40,127 nt of DNA. Origin: Chitinophagaceae bacterium. Lineage in GTDB: Bacteria > Bacteroidota > Bacteroidia > Chitinophagales > Chitinophagaceae. A model generated the notes under the pieces. The model did not search any database, was not told where the DNA came from, and worked only from the letters and a program-made list of their open reading frames with translations. The DNA lies in contig CANGFK010000004.1 in NCBI GenBank assembly GCA_947452925.1, forward strand, positions 1 to 40,127. Direction: 5' to 3'. The position numbers and the translations under genes were made by a program. Shown here piece after piece: positions 1 through 9,580 of this stretch; the stretch's first letter is position 1; every line of letters begins with the position of its first letter.

Positions 1-480
1 GTTTTATTGCACGATTGCTGTCATCCCGCAGGGATCTAACCGAATAATAGGCAAATGTTGGATAGTGTTTGGTTAGATCTCTACGAGATGACAAGCATTA
101 CACTAACTCGCGTCATTTCGAGGCACGAGAAATCTAACCGAGGTTTGAAAGGCTAATGCTGCAATGAGATTTCTCCTAGGGTCGAAATGACGTTTACAGG
201 GTTTGGTGTGGCAGAAGTTGCAGCTATCGGGAGGTGTTTTATTGCACGATTGCTGTCATCCCGCAGGGATCTAACCGAATAATAGGCAAATGTTGGATAG
301 TGTTTGGTTAGATCTCTACGAGATGACAAGCATTACCTTAATTCGCGTCATTTCGAGGCACGAGAAATCTAACCGAGGACTGTAAGCAAAATAGCAGAAT
401 GAGATTTCTCCTAGGGTCGAAATGACGTTTACAGGGGTTGGAATGGCTGACTTTGCAACTATCGGGAAGTGTTTTATTGC
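1..480. repeat. Tandem duplication with 235-bp period (starts at 1, 236 and a 10-bp stub at 471); each copy contains two long inverted repeats (hairpins)
   Basis: gttttattgcacgattgctgtcatcccgcagggatctaaccg recurs at 1 and 236, gttttattgc again at 471. Inverted repeats GTCATCCCGCAGGGATCTAACC...GGTTAGATCTCTACGAGATGAC (20-92) and CGTCATTTCGAGGCACGAGAAATCT...GAGATTTCTCCTAGGGTCGAAATGACG (111-192), repeated in copy 2. Confidence 0.95.
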
Positions 481-568
481 ATCTATTCAATAATTGACTA
501 ACATTGCTCTGTTAAATAGAAAATTAAAAACTATCAAACCAATTAAACGAAACTTTAAAACTATTAAA

Positions 569-1327
569 ATGAAAAAAAACTCGCTCTTGTATTTAGCCAT
601 GCTACTCACCGTATTTGCGACTGCTCAACAAAGCCCTGTAGCTGCTGGAGGTATTGCAACTGGAAACAATGGAACAGTTAGTTTTTCTATTGGGCAATTG
701 GTAGATGACACTTACACTAATGGCAATTACACCATTACACAAGGTTTGCAACAACCTTATGAAGTAGTTGACCCTTTGCCTTTGCAGTTGTTGTCTTTTA
801 CTGCAATGCTTAAAGGAAAACAGACATTGCTTAATTGGAAGACTACCAATGAACAGAATACAGATCATTTTGAATTGGAACGGAAACTTTCAAAGGAAAA
901 TAGCTTTTCTTTTTTAGCAACCATAAAAGCTAAACGGAATAGTAGTGAGGCATTGTATCAGTATGCTGACAATTTACTTACAGCAGGCGTTACTTATTAT
1001 AGATTGAAAGAAATTGATAATAATGGACTAAACAATTATTCGCAGGTTGTATTGGTAAATCTTCAAACCACAAATACGGCAACATTAAAAGTCTATCCCA
1101 ATCCTGTATTAACGCAGATGAATATCGTCTTTAATGCTTCAGAAAGCAAGACCTATCAACTACAACTGGTAGATGCTTTGGGCAGAACGGTGATTAGCAA
1201 ACAGGTGGCTTGCCAACTAGGCAACAATACCATTAACTGGAATGTGGCACAGTTAGCAGCAGGGGAATACACATTGAAAGCAGTTGGAACAGCAGGTTCT
1301 CCAATTAAAATAATCAAGAATAATTAA
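569..1327 (+). CDS. Secreted protein with T9SS type A C-terminal sorting domain
   Basis: Signal peptide MKKNSLLYLAMLLTVFATAQ; C-terminal KVYPNPVLTQMNIVF...LVDALGRTVISKQ...AAGEYTLKA typical of Por-type sorting domains. Start moved from TTG 494 to ATG 569. Confidence 0.85.
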   Translation: MKKNSLLYLAMLLTVFATAQQSPVAAGGIATGNNGTVSFSIGQLVDDTYTNGNYTITQGLQQPYEVVDPLPLQLLSFTAMLKGKQTLLNWKTTNEQNTDHFELERKLSKENSFSFLATIKAKRNSSEALYQYADNLLTAGVTYYRLKEIDNNGLNNYSQVVLVNLQTTNTATLKVYPNPVLTQMNIVFNASESKTYQLQLVDALGRTVISKQVACQLGNNTINWNVAQLAAGEYTLKAVGTAGSPIKIIKNN

Positions 1328-1351
1328 TCAATAAATATCAAAAAAGAAAGC

Positions 1352-2752
1352 ATGAAAAAGATTTATCTATCAATTATCGTTTTGCTTGTTGCAATAAGCA
1401 GCCAAGCACAAGCCCCACAGGCATTTAGTTATCAGGCAGTAATTAGAAACACAAGTAATGCCCTAGTAGCCAACCAACTAGTGGGCGAAAAGATTAGCCT
1501 TGTAAAAGATTCTGCAACAGGAACGGTGGTATACAGCGAGACGCAGAGTGTAAAAACCAATGCCAATGGGCTGGTTAGTTTGCAAATAGGAACAGGAAAT
1601 CTATTAACTGGTAGCTTCAAGGGCATAGAATGGGGGGCTGGCAATTATTATATAAGTATAGAAACCGACCCTACTGGTGGAAGTAATTATACCATAAACA
1701 ATATTACACAATTATTAAGTGTACCTTATGCATTGTATGCTGCAAATGGTGGTACTCCCGGTGCAACTGGACCAAAAGGCGATAAGGGAGATACAGGTGC
1801 ACAAGGTATTCAGGGAATACAAGGACCGAAAGGAGACAAGGGGGATACAGGTGTTGAAGGAATACAGGGTATACAAGGTTTGACTGGTGCTACTGGTGCA
1901 AAGGGTGATAGTGGCGCAAGAGGATTGCAAGGTATTCAAGGAATACAAGGGTTGAAAGGCGACCAAGGAATACAGGGTATTCAAGGTTTAACAGGTGCTA
2001 CAGGAGCAAAGGGTGATAGTGGCGTGAGTGTAAGAACCACAAAAGTTACTGGTGATAGTTTATTTGTTACCCTGAGTACAGGCAAAACATTAAATGCGGG
2101 GTATGTGAGAGGATTGCAGGGTGTGAGTGTTGATAGCTTAAACGTCGTAAATGATTCATTGCTTGTACACAAATCAAATGGAACAACGCAAAATGCTGGT
2201 GCTATTATCACACCATCAGTAGTTGGTTATGGCTTTTCGAACTTTCACGTTTTTGATTCTGCAGGTACATTTATGTGGATACCTCCAACTGGTGTTACAA
2301 AAATTATGGTAGAGGCATGGGGTGCTGGAGGAGGAGGTGGTAGTGGAAATTCTTACATAGGGGGATGTGGAGGGTCTTATGGCAAGGGGATTTATTATGT
2401 AAGCAAAGGCTTTAGTTATTCAATTACAGTGGGTGCTGGTGGCTTAGGAAGTTTAATTACTAATAATTCTGGCGGCAATACAAGTTTTGATACAATAATG
2501 ACAGTTGCAGGTGGAAATAATTGTTGTACTAATGCACCTATTTTCATTGCAGGGGATTCTTCATATTTAAGCTCTACTCACCAACTAGGGCAAAGCTCTG
2601 GGGGGAATGCAGCAAATGGAGGTTATGGTGGAAGATGGAGTGCTGGGTATGTTGCTTATAATGGAAACCCTCCAGGTGGTGGTGGTGGTGCTAGTTTAGT
2701 TGGTTGGCCTGGTGGGGATGGTGCTAGAGGGCGTTTGATTATTTGGTGGTAA
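1352..2752 (+). CDS. Secreted collagen-like (Gly-X-Y) repeat protein with glycine-rich C-terminal domain
   Basis: Signal peptide MKKIYLSIIVLLVAISSQAQ; long G-X-Y run (GATGPKGDKGDTGAQGIQGIQGPKGDKGDTG...); C-terminal GAGGGGGSGNSYIGGCGGSYGKG...GGGGGASLVGWPGGDGARGRLIIWW. Confidence 0.85.
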   Translation: MKKIYLSIIVLLVAISSQAQAPQAFSYQAVIRNTSNALVANQLVGEKISLVKDSATGTVVYSETQSVKTNANGLVSLQIGTGNLLTGSFKGIEWGAGNYYISIETDPTGGSNYTINNITQLLSVPYALYAANGGTPGATGPKGDKGDTGAQGIQGIQGPKGDKGDTGVEGIQGIQGLTGATGAKGDSGARGLQGIQGIQGLKGDQGIQGIQGLTGATGAKGDSGVSVRTTKVTGDSLFVTLSTGKTLNAGYVRGLQGVSVDSLNVVNDSLLVHKSNGTTQNAGAIITPSVVGYGFSNFHVFDSAGTFMWIPPTGVTKIMVEAWGAGGGGGSGNSYIGGCGGSYGKGIYYVSKGFSYSITVGAGGLGSLITNNSGGNTSFDTIMTVAGGNNCCTNAPIFIAGDSSYLSSTHQLGQSSGGNAANGGYGGRWSAGYVAYNGNPPGGGGGASLVGWPGGDGARGRLIIWW

Positions 2753-2778
2753 GGTGTTGAATTAATAAAAAGAGAAAA

Positions 2779-3078
2779 ATGGATTATTTTATAAATGAAG
2801 CTATAAAATTCATAGTGATAGATGGTTCGTATGTATTTGAGAAGGATGAGATTCGAATTGTAATGAAAAGAACTTGGAAGACAAGTCCTCTTATTGAAAT
2901 CAAATTAAATGAGTCAACTGGATATGTGATTATACCAAGTGAAGAGAACCAGGAATCGTATTTAAGTTTCAGTTATAAGGGCAATGATTATTCATTCAAG
3001 GAATTTATTTCTGATGGAAATCTATTTGTAAATGATTTTTTCAAGATGGCAAAAACGGTTATCAGTAAAGGAGTTTAA
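2779..3078 (+). CDS. Hypothetical protein (99 aa)
   Basis: Intact ORF directly downstream of the collagen-like gene; no family recognised. Confidence 0.55.
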   Translation: MDYFINEAIKFIVIDGSYVFEKDEIRIVMKRTWKTSPLIEIKLNESTGYVIIPSEENQESYLSFSYKGNDYSFKEFISDGNLFVNDFFKMAKTVISKGV

Positions 3079-3152
3079 TAATTTATTTCTTCAATTGAAA
3101 AGAAAGTCGTATATTCTTATTAGGGATAACCAAAGCCCTCAATCCAAATTAT

Positions 3153-3431
3153 ATGATAATTAAAAGAAATGAGTTTGACAATTCGATTTTTAAAGGCGAA
3201 CTCCACAGAGTTGATGGTGACGTATTAATTATGTACCAAATATTACTCCCGCGGCATGAACTGTATTGTTGTGCGTTGTACTACAACAAGCAGAAATGTA
3301 AGTTCGAAAAGCTCGGTAATGCAACGTATAATCAACAATGCCTTGCTGATGAGCTTGAAAGAAGGATAAGTAACTATCAGTTTGACCAAATGATGGGGTG
3401 GAGTACATTCAAAATCACTGGAGTTAATTGA
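3153..3431 (+). CDS. Hypothetical protein (92 aa)
   Basis: Intact ORF followed by a terminator-like hairpin; no family recognised. Confidence 0.55.
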   Translation: MIIKRNEFDNSIFKGELHRVDGDVLIMYQILLPRHELYCCALYYNKQKCKFEKLGNATYNQQCLADELERRISNYQFDQMMGWSTFKITGVN

Positions 3432-3441
3432 TAATTGATAG

Positions 3442-3480
3442 AGTGCAGCAACTACCTATGGGTGGGGCTGCACTTTTTGT
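3442..3480 (+). terminator. Intrinsic terminator-like hairpin
   Basis: GTGCAGC...GCTGCAC followed by TTTTTGTTTTT. Confidence 0.7.
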
Positions 3481-3514
3481 TTTTCATTATTGTATCTAAA
3501 GCTGTTTGTATTAT

Positions 3515-4348
3515 TTACAAAGCTTCTATGCCATTGTTGGTGAAGGCAATCTTCTTTTGGCGATAGAGGTTACCTAATGCCATCTTGAAGGTTTTCTTGC
3601 TCATACCAAATACCGAGTAAATAATCTCTGGCGATGTTTTGTCGTTGTAGGGCAGTGTGCCGTTCTTCTCTTTTAATAGCCTCAATATCTTTTCGGTTTC
3701 GGTTTCCACCCGTTGATAGCCATGTTTACCCAATACCACATCTAACTTATTGGTTTCGGGATAAATCTTTTTTATGTACCCTTTACTACTATCTCCAATT
3801 GCTATTGGCCGATAGATTTCATTGTCATATATTAGTCCCAAGTGCTTGTCGTTCACAATAACTGCATAGCCAAGTTCTGTCTTTCTGTATACTTTCAGGT
3901 CTACCTCTTCTAGTTCTTTCACAGTGAGTTCGTCGTTGCTAAATTCGTGTTCAAACCATTCTGTACCAACTAACCGATTGGTTCTTTCATCAATTTTTAC
4001 CACTACAAAATAGCTACCACCCACAATCATTTCGCCTCGTTGTTGAGAACGTGGAACGAAGAGGTCTTTCATCAATCCTAAATCTAGAAAAGCACCTATC
4101 TCTGTAACGGTTCTTACTTTAAGAAAAGCGATATCGCCTACCTTGGCTTTGCTTTGCAGGGTAGTGGCAATGAGTCTATCCTCGGAGTCGTGGCAGATGA
4201 AGACCGTTATTTCATCACCGACTTTGGTGTTTTCGGGCACCCATCTGTTCGGTAACAGAATTCCTTTTTTTCCATCATCCAGGTACACACCAAACTCTAG
4301 TATTCTTTGCACCTGCATCTGATTGTAGTCACCAATTTTTATTTCCAT
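3515..4348 (-). CDS. CvfB-like S1 RNA-binding domain protein
   Basis: MEIKIGDYNQMQVQRILEFGVYLDDGKKGILLPNRWVP... and KVGDIAFLKVRTVTEIGAFLDLGLMKDLFVP (S1-like) plus C-terminal winged-helix-like part. Confidence 0.85.
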   Translation of the reverse strand: MEIKIGDYNQMQVQRILEFGVYLDDGKKGILLPNRWVPENTKVGDEITVFICHDSEDRLIATTLQSKAKVGDIAFLKVRTVTEIGAFLDLGLMKDLFVPRSQQRGEMIVGGSYFVVVKIDERTNRLVGTEWFEHEFSNDELTVKELEEVDLKVYRKTELGYAVIVNDKHLGLIYDNEIYRPIAIGDSSKGYIKKIYPETNKLDVVLGKHGYQRVETETEKILRLLKEKNGTLPYNDKTSPEIIYSVFGMSKKTFKMALGNLYRQKKIAFTNNGIEAL

Positions 4349-4443
4349 GTTTTAAGTTGTATTAAGAGTTGTACGTTCTAAGTATTACGTTGTACGTGAG
4401 CAAGTTATGTAATACTTAAAACGTACAACGTATCACTTGCTGG

Positions 4444-7400
4444 TTAAAAGTCGAAGCCAAGTGATAAATACCAGATTGGTTTACCCAAAAAGAATCCTTT
4501 CATTGGCCATGCAGCATCCAATTTTACGAAATAACCCAACAGATTGCTACGGGCACCAAAACCATATCCTGCCGCAAAAGGGCCAATTCCTCCTGCATCT
4601 ACTTTTACTGATATAGGTCCTTCAGTATATGTTTGAGATGGACGGGTGATTCCGTTGTATAAACCATTCCAAGCTGTACCTAAGTCGAAGAACTGCACTA
4701 ACTGAAAGTTTCTGATGAATGCATTGTTGATTGGCTTGTCTATAAAAGTACTGAAAACGGGTAGCCTGAATTCGCTATTAAATACAACCGCATTGTTTCC
4801 GTTTGCAATATTCTGTATGTAACCCCGCATATTTACAGCCAATGACTGGAAGGCATACGTTGGATCTTTGGGCTGATTGGGATTGAACTGCGGATTTAGC
4901 CAACCGTCTGTGCCACCTAAGTAGTAAACAATCTTTTGTTTTCCCCAGCTAAAATCTGCTGCTCCCCTGACTGCCCATATAAAGTTTCTGTATAGGGGCT
5001 TGTAATACCGGGCATCATATCCCAGGTTGTACGTACTTTTTTCGACTCCTTGTGGAATACCAACAGGTGTGTTTACATCGAAATAAACTTTGTAACGCAA
5101 CCCAGTCCAGATGTTCTGCGATGGATTGAGGGTATTGTCATGAACATATTCTGTGTGCGAAAGCAGATATTTCTGTATAACATCTGGATTTGTAAGTGTT
5201 AGTTGTGAAAACGGTGGCTCAAGATTGCCGTCTGCAACAGTTACTGTTCTATCGGTTCTATAAGCAATGCTGGTACGAATACTTTTTACCTCGTTGATAG
5301 GCAGAGAAAAATTTAGTTGATATAAGTTGGTGTACAGACGCCCGAGAACAGGGTAGCCGTAGTCTAATAAAGAAGCAACCGTTACACCATTGCTACGATA
5401 ATAGGTAAATCCCCAGTCTATCATTCGCTTATTATTGACAAAGGAAAAGAAAAAGTCTTTGCTTGCAAGGTCTGAGAAATCTAATCTGAAGCCACCTGCA
5501 AACTTGATGTCTTCAAGGATATCGCTTGTGGCTACATTGAAATTGAAGTTGAGGTTTGCACCGTTGTTAAGAAAGATGGGGCCAAATCCACCCATATATC
5601 GTTGATATCTGTTTATCAAAATGTTATTTGACACTCCCGCCGATACTTTATCTGCCATAAAACGATTGTCGTAATTGAACAACCTAGACTTGGATAAATT
5701 ATTTTCTTTCTTAGCAGCGAGCCTTGATCTTTCTATTAAAGATGCCACAGTGGAATCGGGCTTCTCATCAGCAAATTCATTCTGAAAAAAGTTGATTGAT
5801 TGGCTCTTTGCGGTATCTTCTGCTACACCTTTTTTATAAATAGTTGCTTTACCCTCCTCGCCTTTGTCTGCTTGTACAATACTTTTCATGTAGGTGGTAA
5901 GAGGCACTTTTATGTTCCTGTTTCTGAGCGCCTCCTCATTTACTTTTATTTTGTAGAGGTTTTTGTAATTGCCATCCAGCTTTGTTTCGCTGATCATTCC
6001 ATTATTTCCTGCAATCCTTGTTTCCAGAATGGAGTTGGAATAATTCGTGAGCGGGAAAGCAAAAGCAGAATCTCTGTACGCCTGATAGTAACCAATGCTA
6101 TCTGGTTCTTGCCTTTGCCAAGCAGCCAATGTAGAATCTAGTTCTTTTGCTGTTGGATTTCTAAGTAGTTCATCGCCTATTTTATACACCGTATCCAATC
6201 CATTTCTTTGGGTAGAAAAGAATCCTGCCCACCTGTTGGCAATACCATTTTCGTCTGAGACAAATGTAAAATGGTTGGTGTTGTATTGCATGGGGAAATA
6301 TGCATTGCCGTGTGGCATATTTGTTAACTGGGTTATTTGTTTGCCGGGCCCATTGTTTAAAATGTCTACCATAAAAATATTGAAGCGATAGCGACTTGGC
6401 AGGGTAGTATCTTTTAAATTATTGCCGTTGGGACGATTTGAGGAAAAGATAATACCTGTTTTGTTGGGAAATGAAACAAATGTGGGATTCAAATCGTCAA
6501 AGGCGTCATTGGTGATTTGCTTTATCTCTCTTTCTTCAATTTTGTAGGTGTAAATATCTGAGTGACCATTCTTTACTGCACTCAACACCACGGTATTTGG
6601 ATCGAGCATGAAAGAGGCATCTAAAATCTGATCGAAATATTCTATCGTCTGGTTATCTTTTTTATAGCCTGCCACCACATCGTACACAAACATCTTCGTT
6701 TTTCCTGCTTCCCAATAGATTACCAACAAGTCGCGCCCCTTCACATCCCAAGAAATGATGGGGTAATTGGGATTGATGTCTCCTTGGTGCGTAAGCACCC
6801 CTCTTTCCAGTAAGGTATGTTCTTCGCCATCGGCATCAATCAGTTTTACTCTATAAATCCCTTTCTTAAATTCAACTTCGGCGTATGTGTTATTACGGTT
6901 GTTGGGGTTTACCTGAAAACGGTAATAATCGTTCTCACTCACATCTTCCGATACACTAATGCTTCCCTTGGGATTATTCTTTCTTTTAGCAACATCATTT
7001 TCATACTTCTCTTGTTCGAACGTCATGAAATCTGCTAACACCTCTTTTATCTTTTTCTTACAAATTTTTTGAGAAGCTTTATTCAAACTTTTGTAGACGC
7101 GTGCCAGATAGAAAAAGTAGGTTACGTTTTCTGGCTTGTACTTCTCGGCTATATAAAACCAAAAGGCATGACCAGCCAATTGTGGTTTTTTATATGCAAA
7201 CGCATAGAATTTGGTATAGTCTCCTGCTTGCATTACTTCTTTCAACTGGTCGTCCAATGTGGTGTTCCAAGGTTCTGCAGCATAAGCAATGTAACCGTCT
7301 GTGAGCCATACTGGTAAATCTAACAGTGCCTGATTACTGGCAAATTCACCAATGTTTTCACCAAATAGTATGTTGGCAGTCAGTACTTTGGCAATACCTT

Positions 7401-7824
7401 CTCTTATCTGACGCTTCAGGTTGCTATGGTTTCCATCAAAATAAACAACTAGTTTATTGTTTACCAGATTGGTAGTACCCCCTTCATTTTTTGTATCCAA
7501 GCCAAGCCCTACATTGGTTTGTTTGTAGTCATCATAGCTGTTGTATACAATGATATCGGTACGCCTGTCTAAGGAATATTCTATAAAGTTTTCCAGAGAT
7601 GGTAGTTCTTCTTCTGCTACTTGTGACACAAACTTGCCCAATTCTGTACCACCCTGTGAAACATAGGTATTGAAATGTTTTGATTGATAAAATTTCCATT
7701 GGAACTTTTTGAATTGAAGTCTGTTCCTTCCAAAGACAACGCTATTTACTTGCGCCATCATTGTAAAAGGAAAAATTAATAGGAGTATCCCAAAAATTAA
7801 TCGACTGCTTATATATTTTCGCAT
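4444..7824 (-). CDS. TolB/WD40-like beta-propeller plus Omp85/BamA-like surface antigen domain protein
   Basis: Signal peptide MRKYISSRLIFGILLLIFPFTMMAQ; propeller-like central region; C-terminal barrel-like segment ending YLSLGFDF. Start moved to ATG at 7824; the 8001 start lies in intergenic repeat sequence. Confidence 0.75.
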   Translation of the reverse strand: MRKYISSRLIFGILLLIFPFTMMAQVNSVVFGRNRLQFKKFQWKFYQSKHFNTYVSQGGTELGKFVSQVAEEELPSLENFIEYSLDRRTDIIVYNSYDDYKQTNVGLGLDTKNEGGTTNLVNNKLVVYFDGNHSNLKRQIREGIAKVLTANILFGENIGEFASNQALLDLPVWLTDGYIAYAAEPWNTTLDDQLKEVMQAGDYTKFYAFAYKKPQLAGHAFWFYIAEKYKPENVTYFFYLARVYKSLNKASQKICKKKIKEVLADFMTFEQEKYENDVAKRKNNPKGSISVSEDVSENDYYRFQVNPNNRNNTYAEVEFKKGIYRVKLIDADGEEHTLLERGVLTHQGDINPNYPIISWDVKGRDLLVIYWEAGKTKMFVYDVVAGYKKDNQTIEYFDQILDASFMLDPNTVVLSAVKNGHSDIYTYKIEEREIKQITNDAFDDLNPTFVSFPNKTGIIFSSNRPNGNNLKDTTLPSRYRFNIFMVDILNNGPGKQITQLTNMPHGNAYFPMQYNTNHFTFVSDENGIANRWAGFFSTQRNGLDTVYKIGDELLRNPTAKELDSTLAAWQRQEPDSIGYYQAYRDSAFAFPLTNYSNSILETRIAGNNGMISETKLDGNYKNLYKIKVNEEALRNRNIKVPLTTYMKSIVQADKGEEGKATIYKKGVAEDTAKSQSINFFQNEFADEKPDSTVASLIERSRLAAKKENNLSKSRLFNYDNRFMADKVSAGVSNNILINRYQRYMGGFGPIFLNNGANLNFNFNVATSDILEDIKFAGGFRLDFSDLASKDFFFSFVNNKRMIDWGFTYYRSNGVTVASLLDYGYPVLGRLYTNLYQLNFSLPINEVKSIRTSIAYRTDRTVTVADGNLEPPFSQLTLTNPDVIQKYLLSHTEYVHDNTLNPSQNIWTGLRYKVYFDVNTPVGIPQGVEKSTYNLGYDARYYKPLYRNFIWAVRGAADFSWGKQKIVYYLGGTDGWLNPQFNPNQPKDPTYAFQSLAVNMRGYIQNIANGNNAVVFNSEFRLPVFSTFIDKPINNAFIRNFQLVQFFDLGTAWNGLYNGITRPSQTYTEGPISVKVDAGGIGPFAAGYGFGARSNLLGYFVKLDAAWPMKGFFLGKPIWYLSLGFDF

Positions 7825-7852
7825 AAATGCTATTGAGTTCTTTATTTGTTTT

Positions 7853-7958
7853 CTACCACAAAGTACACCAAGTAAAAAACACGAGGAACACAAAGGCTGA
7901 ATATATAATTTAGTTCTTTTGTGTCTTTGTGTAAACCCTTGTATGCCTTGTGGTAAAG
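7853..7958. repeat. Imperfect inverted repeat of the CCACAAAG/CTTTGTGTCTTTGTG type
   Basis: CTACCACAAAGTACACCAAG... against the reverse complement of ...TTTTGTGTCTTTGTGTAAACCCTTGTATGCCTTGTGGTAAAG. Confidence 0.7.
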
Positions 7959-8066
7959 TTTTAAGTAGGTAAAAATACTTTATTCGGTCTTGTCGCTGCA
8001 AATGTTTAGTTGTAACGCTGTTAAAATTAGGTAATTCGGTTATAAATTAATTTAAAAACGTAAAAA

Positions 8067-8708
8067 ATGCTCACTGTTCAAAGCTTTACATTCAATCCTG
8101 CAAGTGAAAACACGTATGTGGTTTACAACGAAAAGGGCGATGCCATCATCATCGATCCGGGCTGTTATTTCTCGGAGGAACAAAGAACCCTTCAGACATT
8201 TATTGAGACAAAAAAACTTACCCCGGTTCAGTTAATCAACACCCATTGCCATCTCGATCATGTGTTTGGCAACAAATGGGTACACAAAACTTATGGGTTG
8301 GAGTTGCATATTCATCCCCAAGAAAAACAAGTGCTGGACTTTGCCCCACAGAGTGCGCAACGATGGGGTTTGTCGATAGATAATTATTCGGGACCGATAC
8401 ATTTTATTGATGAAGGCAATATTATTTCTATTGGTGATGACCAGTTTTCTATCCTACTCACGCCGGGACATTCGCCAGGAAGCATTAGTTTTTACTGCGA
8501 GAAGCAAGGATTCGTAATAAGTGGTGATGTGTTGTTTAAGGAAAGCATTGGCAGGACCGATTTGCCCGGTGGCGACTTCGATACACTAATTGAAAGCATC
8601 CAAACCAAGCTATTTACACTTCCACCTACAACATTGGTGTACAACGGACATGGAAGTACGACCACCATTGGGCATGAAATAAAGCATAACCCATTTTTGA
8701 GGGGCTAA
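8067..8708 (+). CDS. MBL-fold metallo-hydrolase (glyoxalase II-like)
   Basis: THCHLDHVFG motif, TPGHSPGSISFY, VISGDVLFKESIGRTDLPGGD, NGHG. Confidence 0.92.
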   Translation: MLTVQSFTFNPASENTYVVYNEKGDAIIIDPGCYFSEEQRTLQTFIETKKLTPVQLINTHCHLDHVFGNKWVHKTYGLELHIHPQEKQVLDFAPQSAQRWGLSIDNYSGPIHFIDEGNIISIGDDQFSILLTPGHSPGSISFYCEKQGFVISGDVLFKESIGRTDLPGGDFDTLIESIQTKLFTLPPTTLVYNGHGSTTTIGHEIKHNPFLRG

Positions 8709-8751
8709 TAAGCCATCGGGAGGGTTATTAGGATTGATAATTTCTGGATTT

Positions 8752-8928
8752 AGGTGATAAAGGTGGCGACCTTTATCGTTCAGGTGGTCACCCATTGCGA
8801 AAAGGTGGTCACCTTTTTCATTTAGGTGAAGACCTTTTACAAAAAGGTGGGGATTTTTATCATTTAGGTGGCCACCTTTATTGTTTGGGTGAGCACCTAG
8901 ATGAATTAGGGGAAGGTATTTTGGTTTA
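8752..8928. repeat. 21-bp-period array A; core AGGTGGYCACCT, about 7 full units plus degenerate ends
   Basis: Units at 8761 AGGTGGCGACCTTTATCGTTC, 8782 AGGTGGTCACCCATTGCGAAA, 8803 AGGTGGTCACCTTTTTCATTT, 8824 AGGTGAAGACCTTTTACAAAA, 8845 AGGTGGGGATTTTTATCATTT, 8866 AGGTGGCCACCTTTATTGTTT, 8887 GGGTGAGCACCTAGATGAATT. Confidence 0.9.
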
Positions 8929-8991
8929 AGAACTGGTGGATGAATGGTATTGAGGGTATATATTTGTGCTAGTAATCAACACCAATAAGTC

Positions 8992-9366
8992 ATGAAAGTA
9001 TTTTCTATATTGTCTTTGTTTTTTATTGCAACCTCTTGTAATTTAGGTGATAGTAAATCAATAAATGACTTATTAAATCACACAAATAAAGTAAGGCTGA
9101 TTAGAATTTTTAATAGCGATACATTAACTCATGACATCGTTGACAAAGAAGGAATTGAAATTTTTAAAGAAATTATTGATGTCAGAGACTATAATTTGCC
9201 TAAAAGTGTAGTGGGTGGTGAGATAATCTATATGTCTAATAATAAAGTTCTTTTGAGGGCATCTGTTACAGATCAAGGCATAGAATATAGTTTTAATAAT
9301 AAATTCTTTCATGAAAGATTCACTTACAGGGCTGGAATGTATTTTTCTGAGATTTGGCAACGATAA
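8992..9366 (+). CDS. Hypothetical lipoprotein
   Basis: MKVFSILSLFFIATSC lipobox-like N-terminus; intact ORF. Confidence 0.6.
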   Translation: MKVFSILSLFFIATSCNLGDSKSINDLLNHTNKVRLIRIFNSDTLTHDIVDKEGIEIFKEIIDVRDYNLPKSVVGGEIIYMSNNKVLLRASVTDQGIEYSFNNKFFHERFTYRAGMYFSEIWQR

Positions 9367-9580
9367 TACAAGGATAAGATTAACAATCAAATTGTCGACA
9401 TAAAATTTCACTACATCCGCTTTCTTTCTGCCCCTTTCCTTCTTCCCTCCTTCATGCCTAAACCTTATCCCTTACGCCTTATCCCTCCCTCTCCTTAAAG
9501 CAATTCTTTCCCGATTCTGATACTCCCAATTACCCATATCGTAATGTTATACCATTCCGTAGGGTTACATTTGCCGCTAA

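Noticed and set aside
5800-6391. Plus-strand ORFs inside the TolB/Omp85-like gene
   Set aside because: Antisense shadow ORFs of a long coherent coding sequence.
8610-8795. 61-aa minus-strand ORF as a gene
   Set aside because: Overlaps the 3' end of the MBL-fold gene and starts inside array A; treated as a by-product of the repeat.
8761-8907. Array A (and D) as a CRISPR array
   Set aside because: Unit is only 21 bp with degenerate cores and roughly 9-nt linkers; no unique spacers of CRISPR length and no cas genes in the window.
9412-9500. Polypyrimidine tract upstream of feoB as a functional element
   Set aside because: Compositional bias (CCTTATCCCTTACGCC...) without clear dyad or period; nothing further can be supported.
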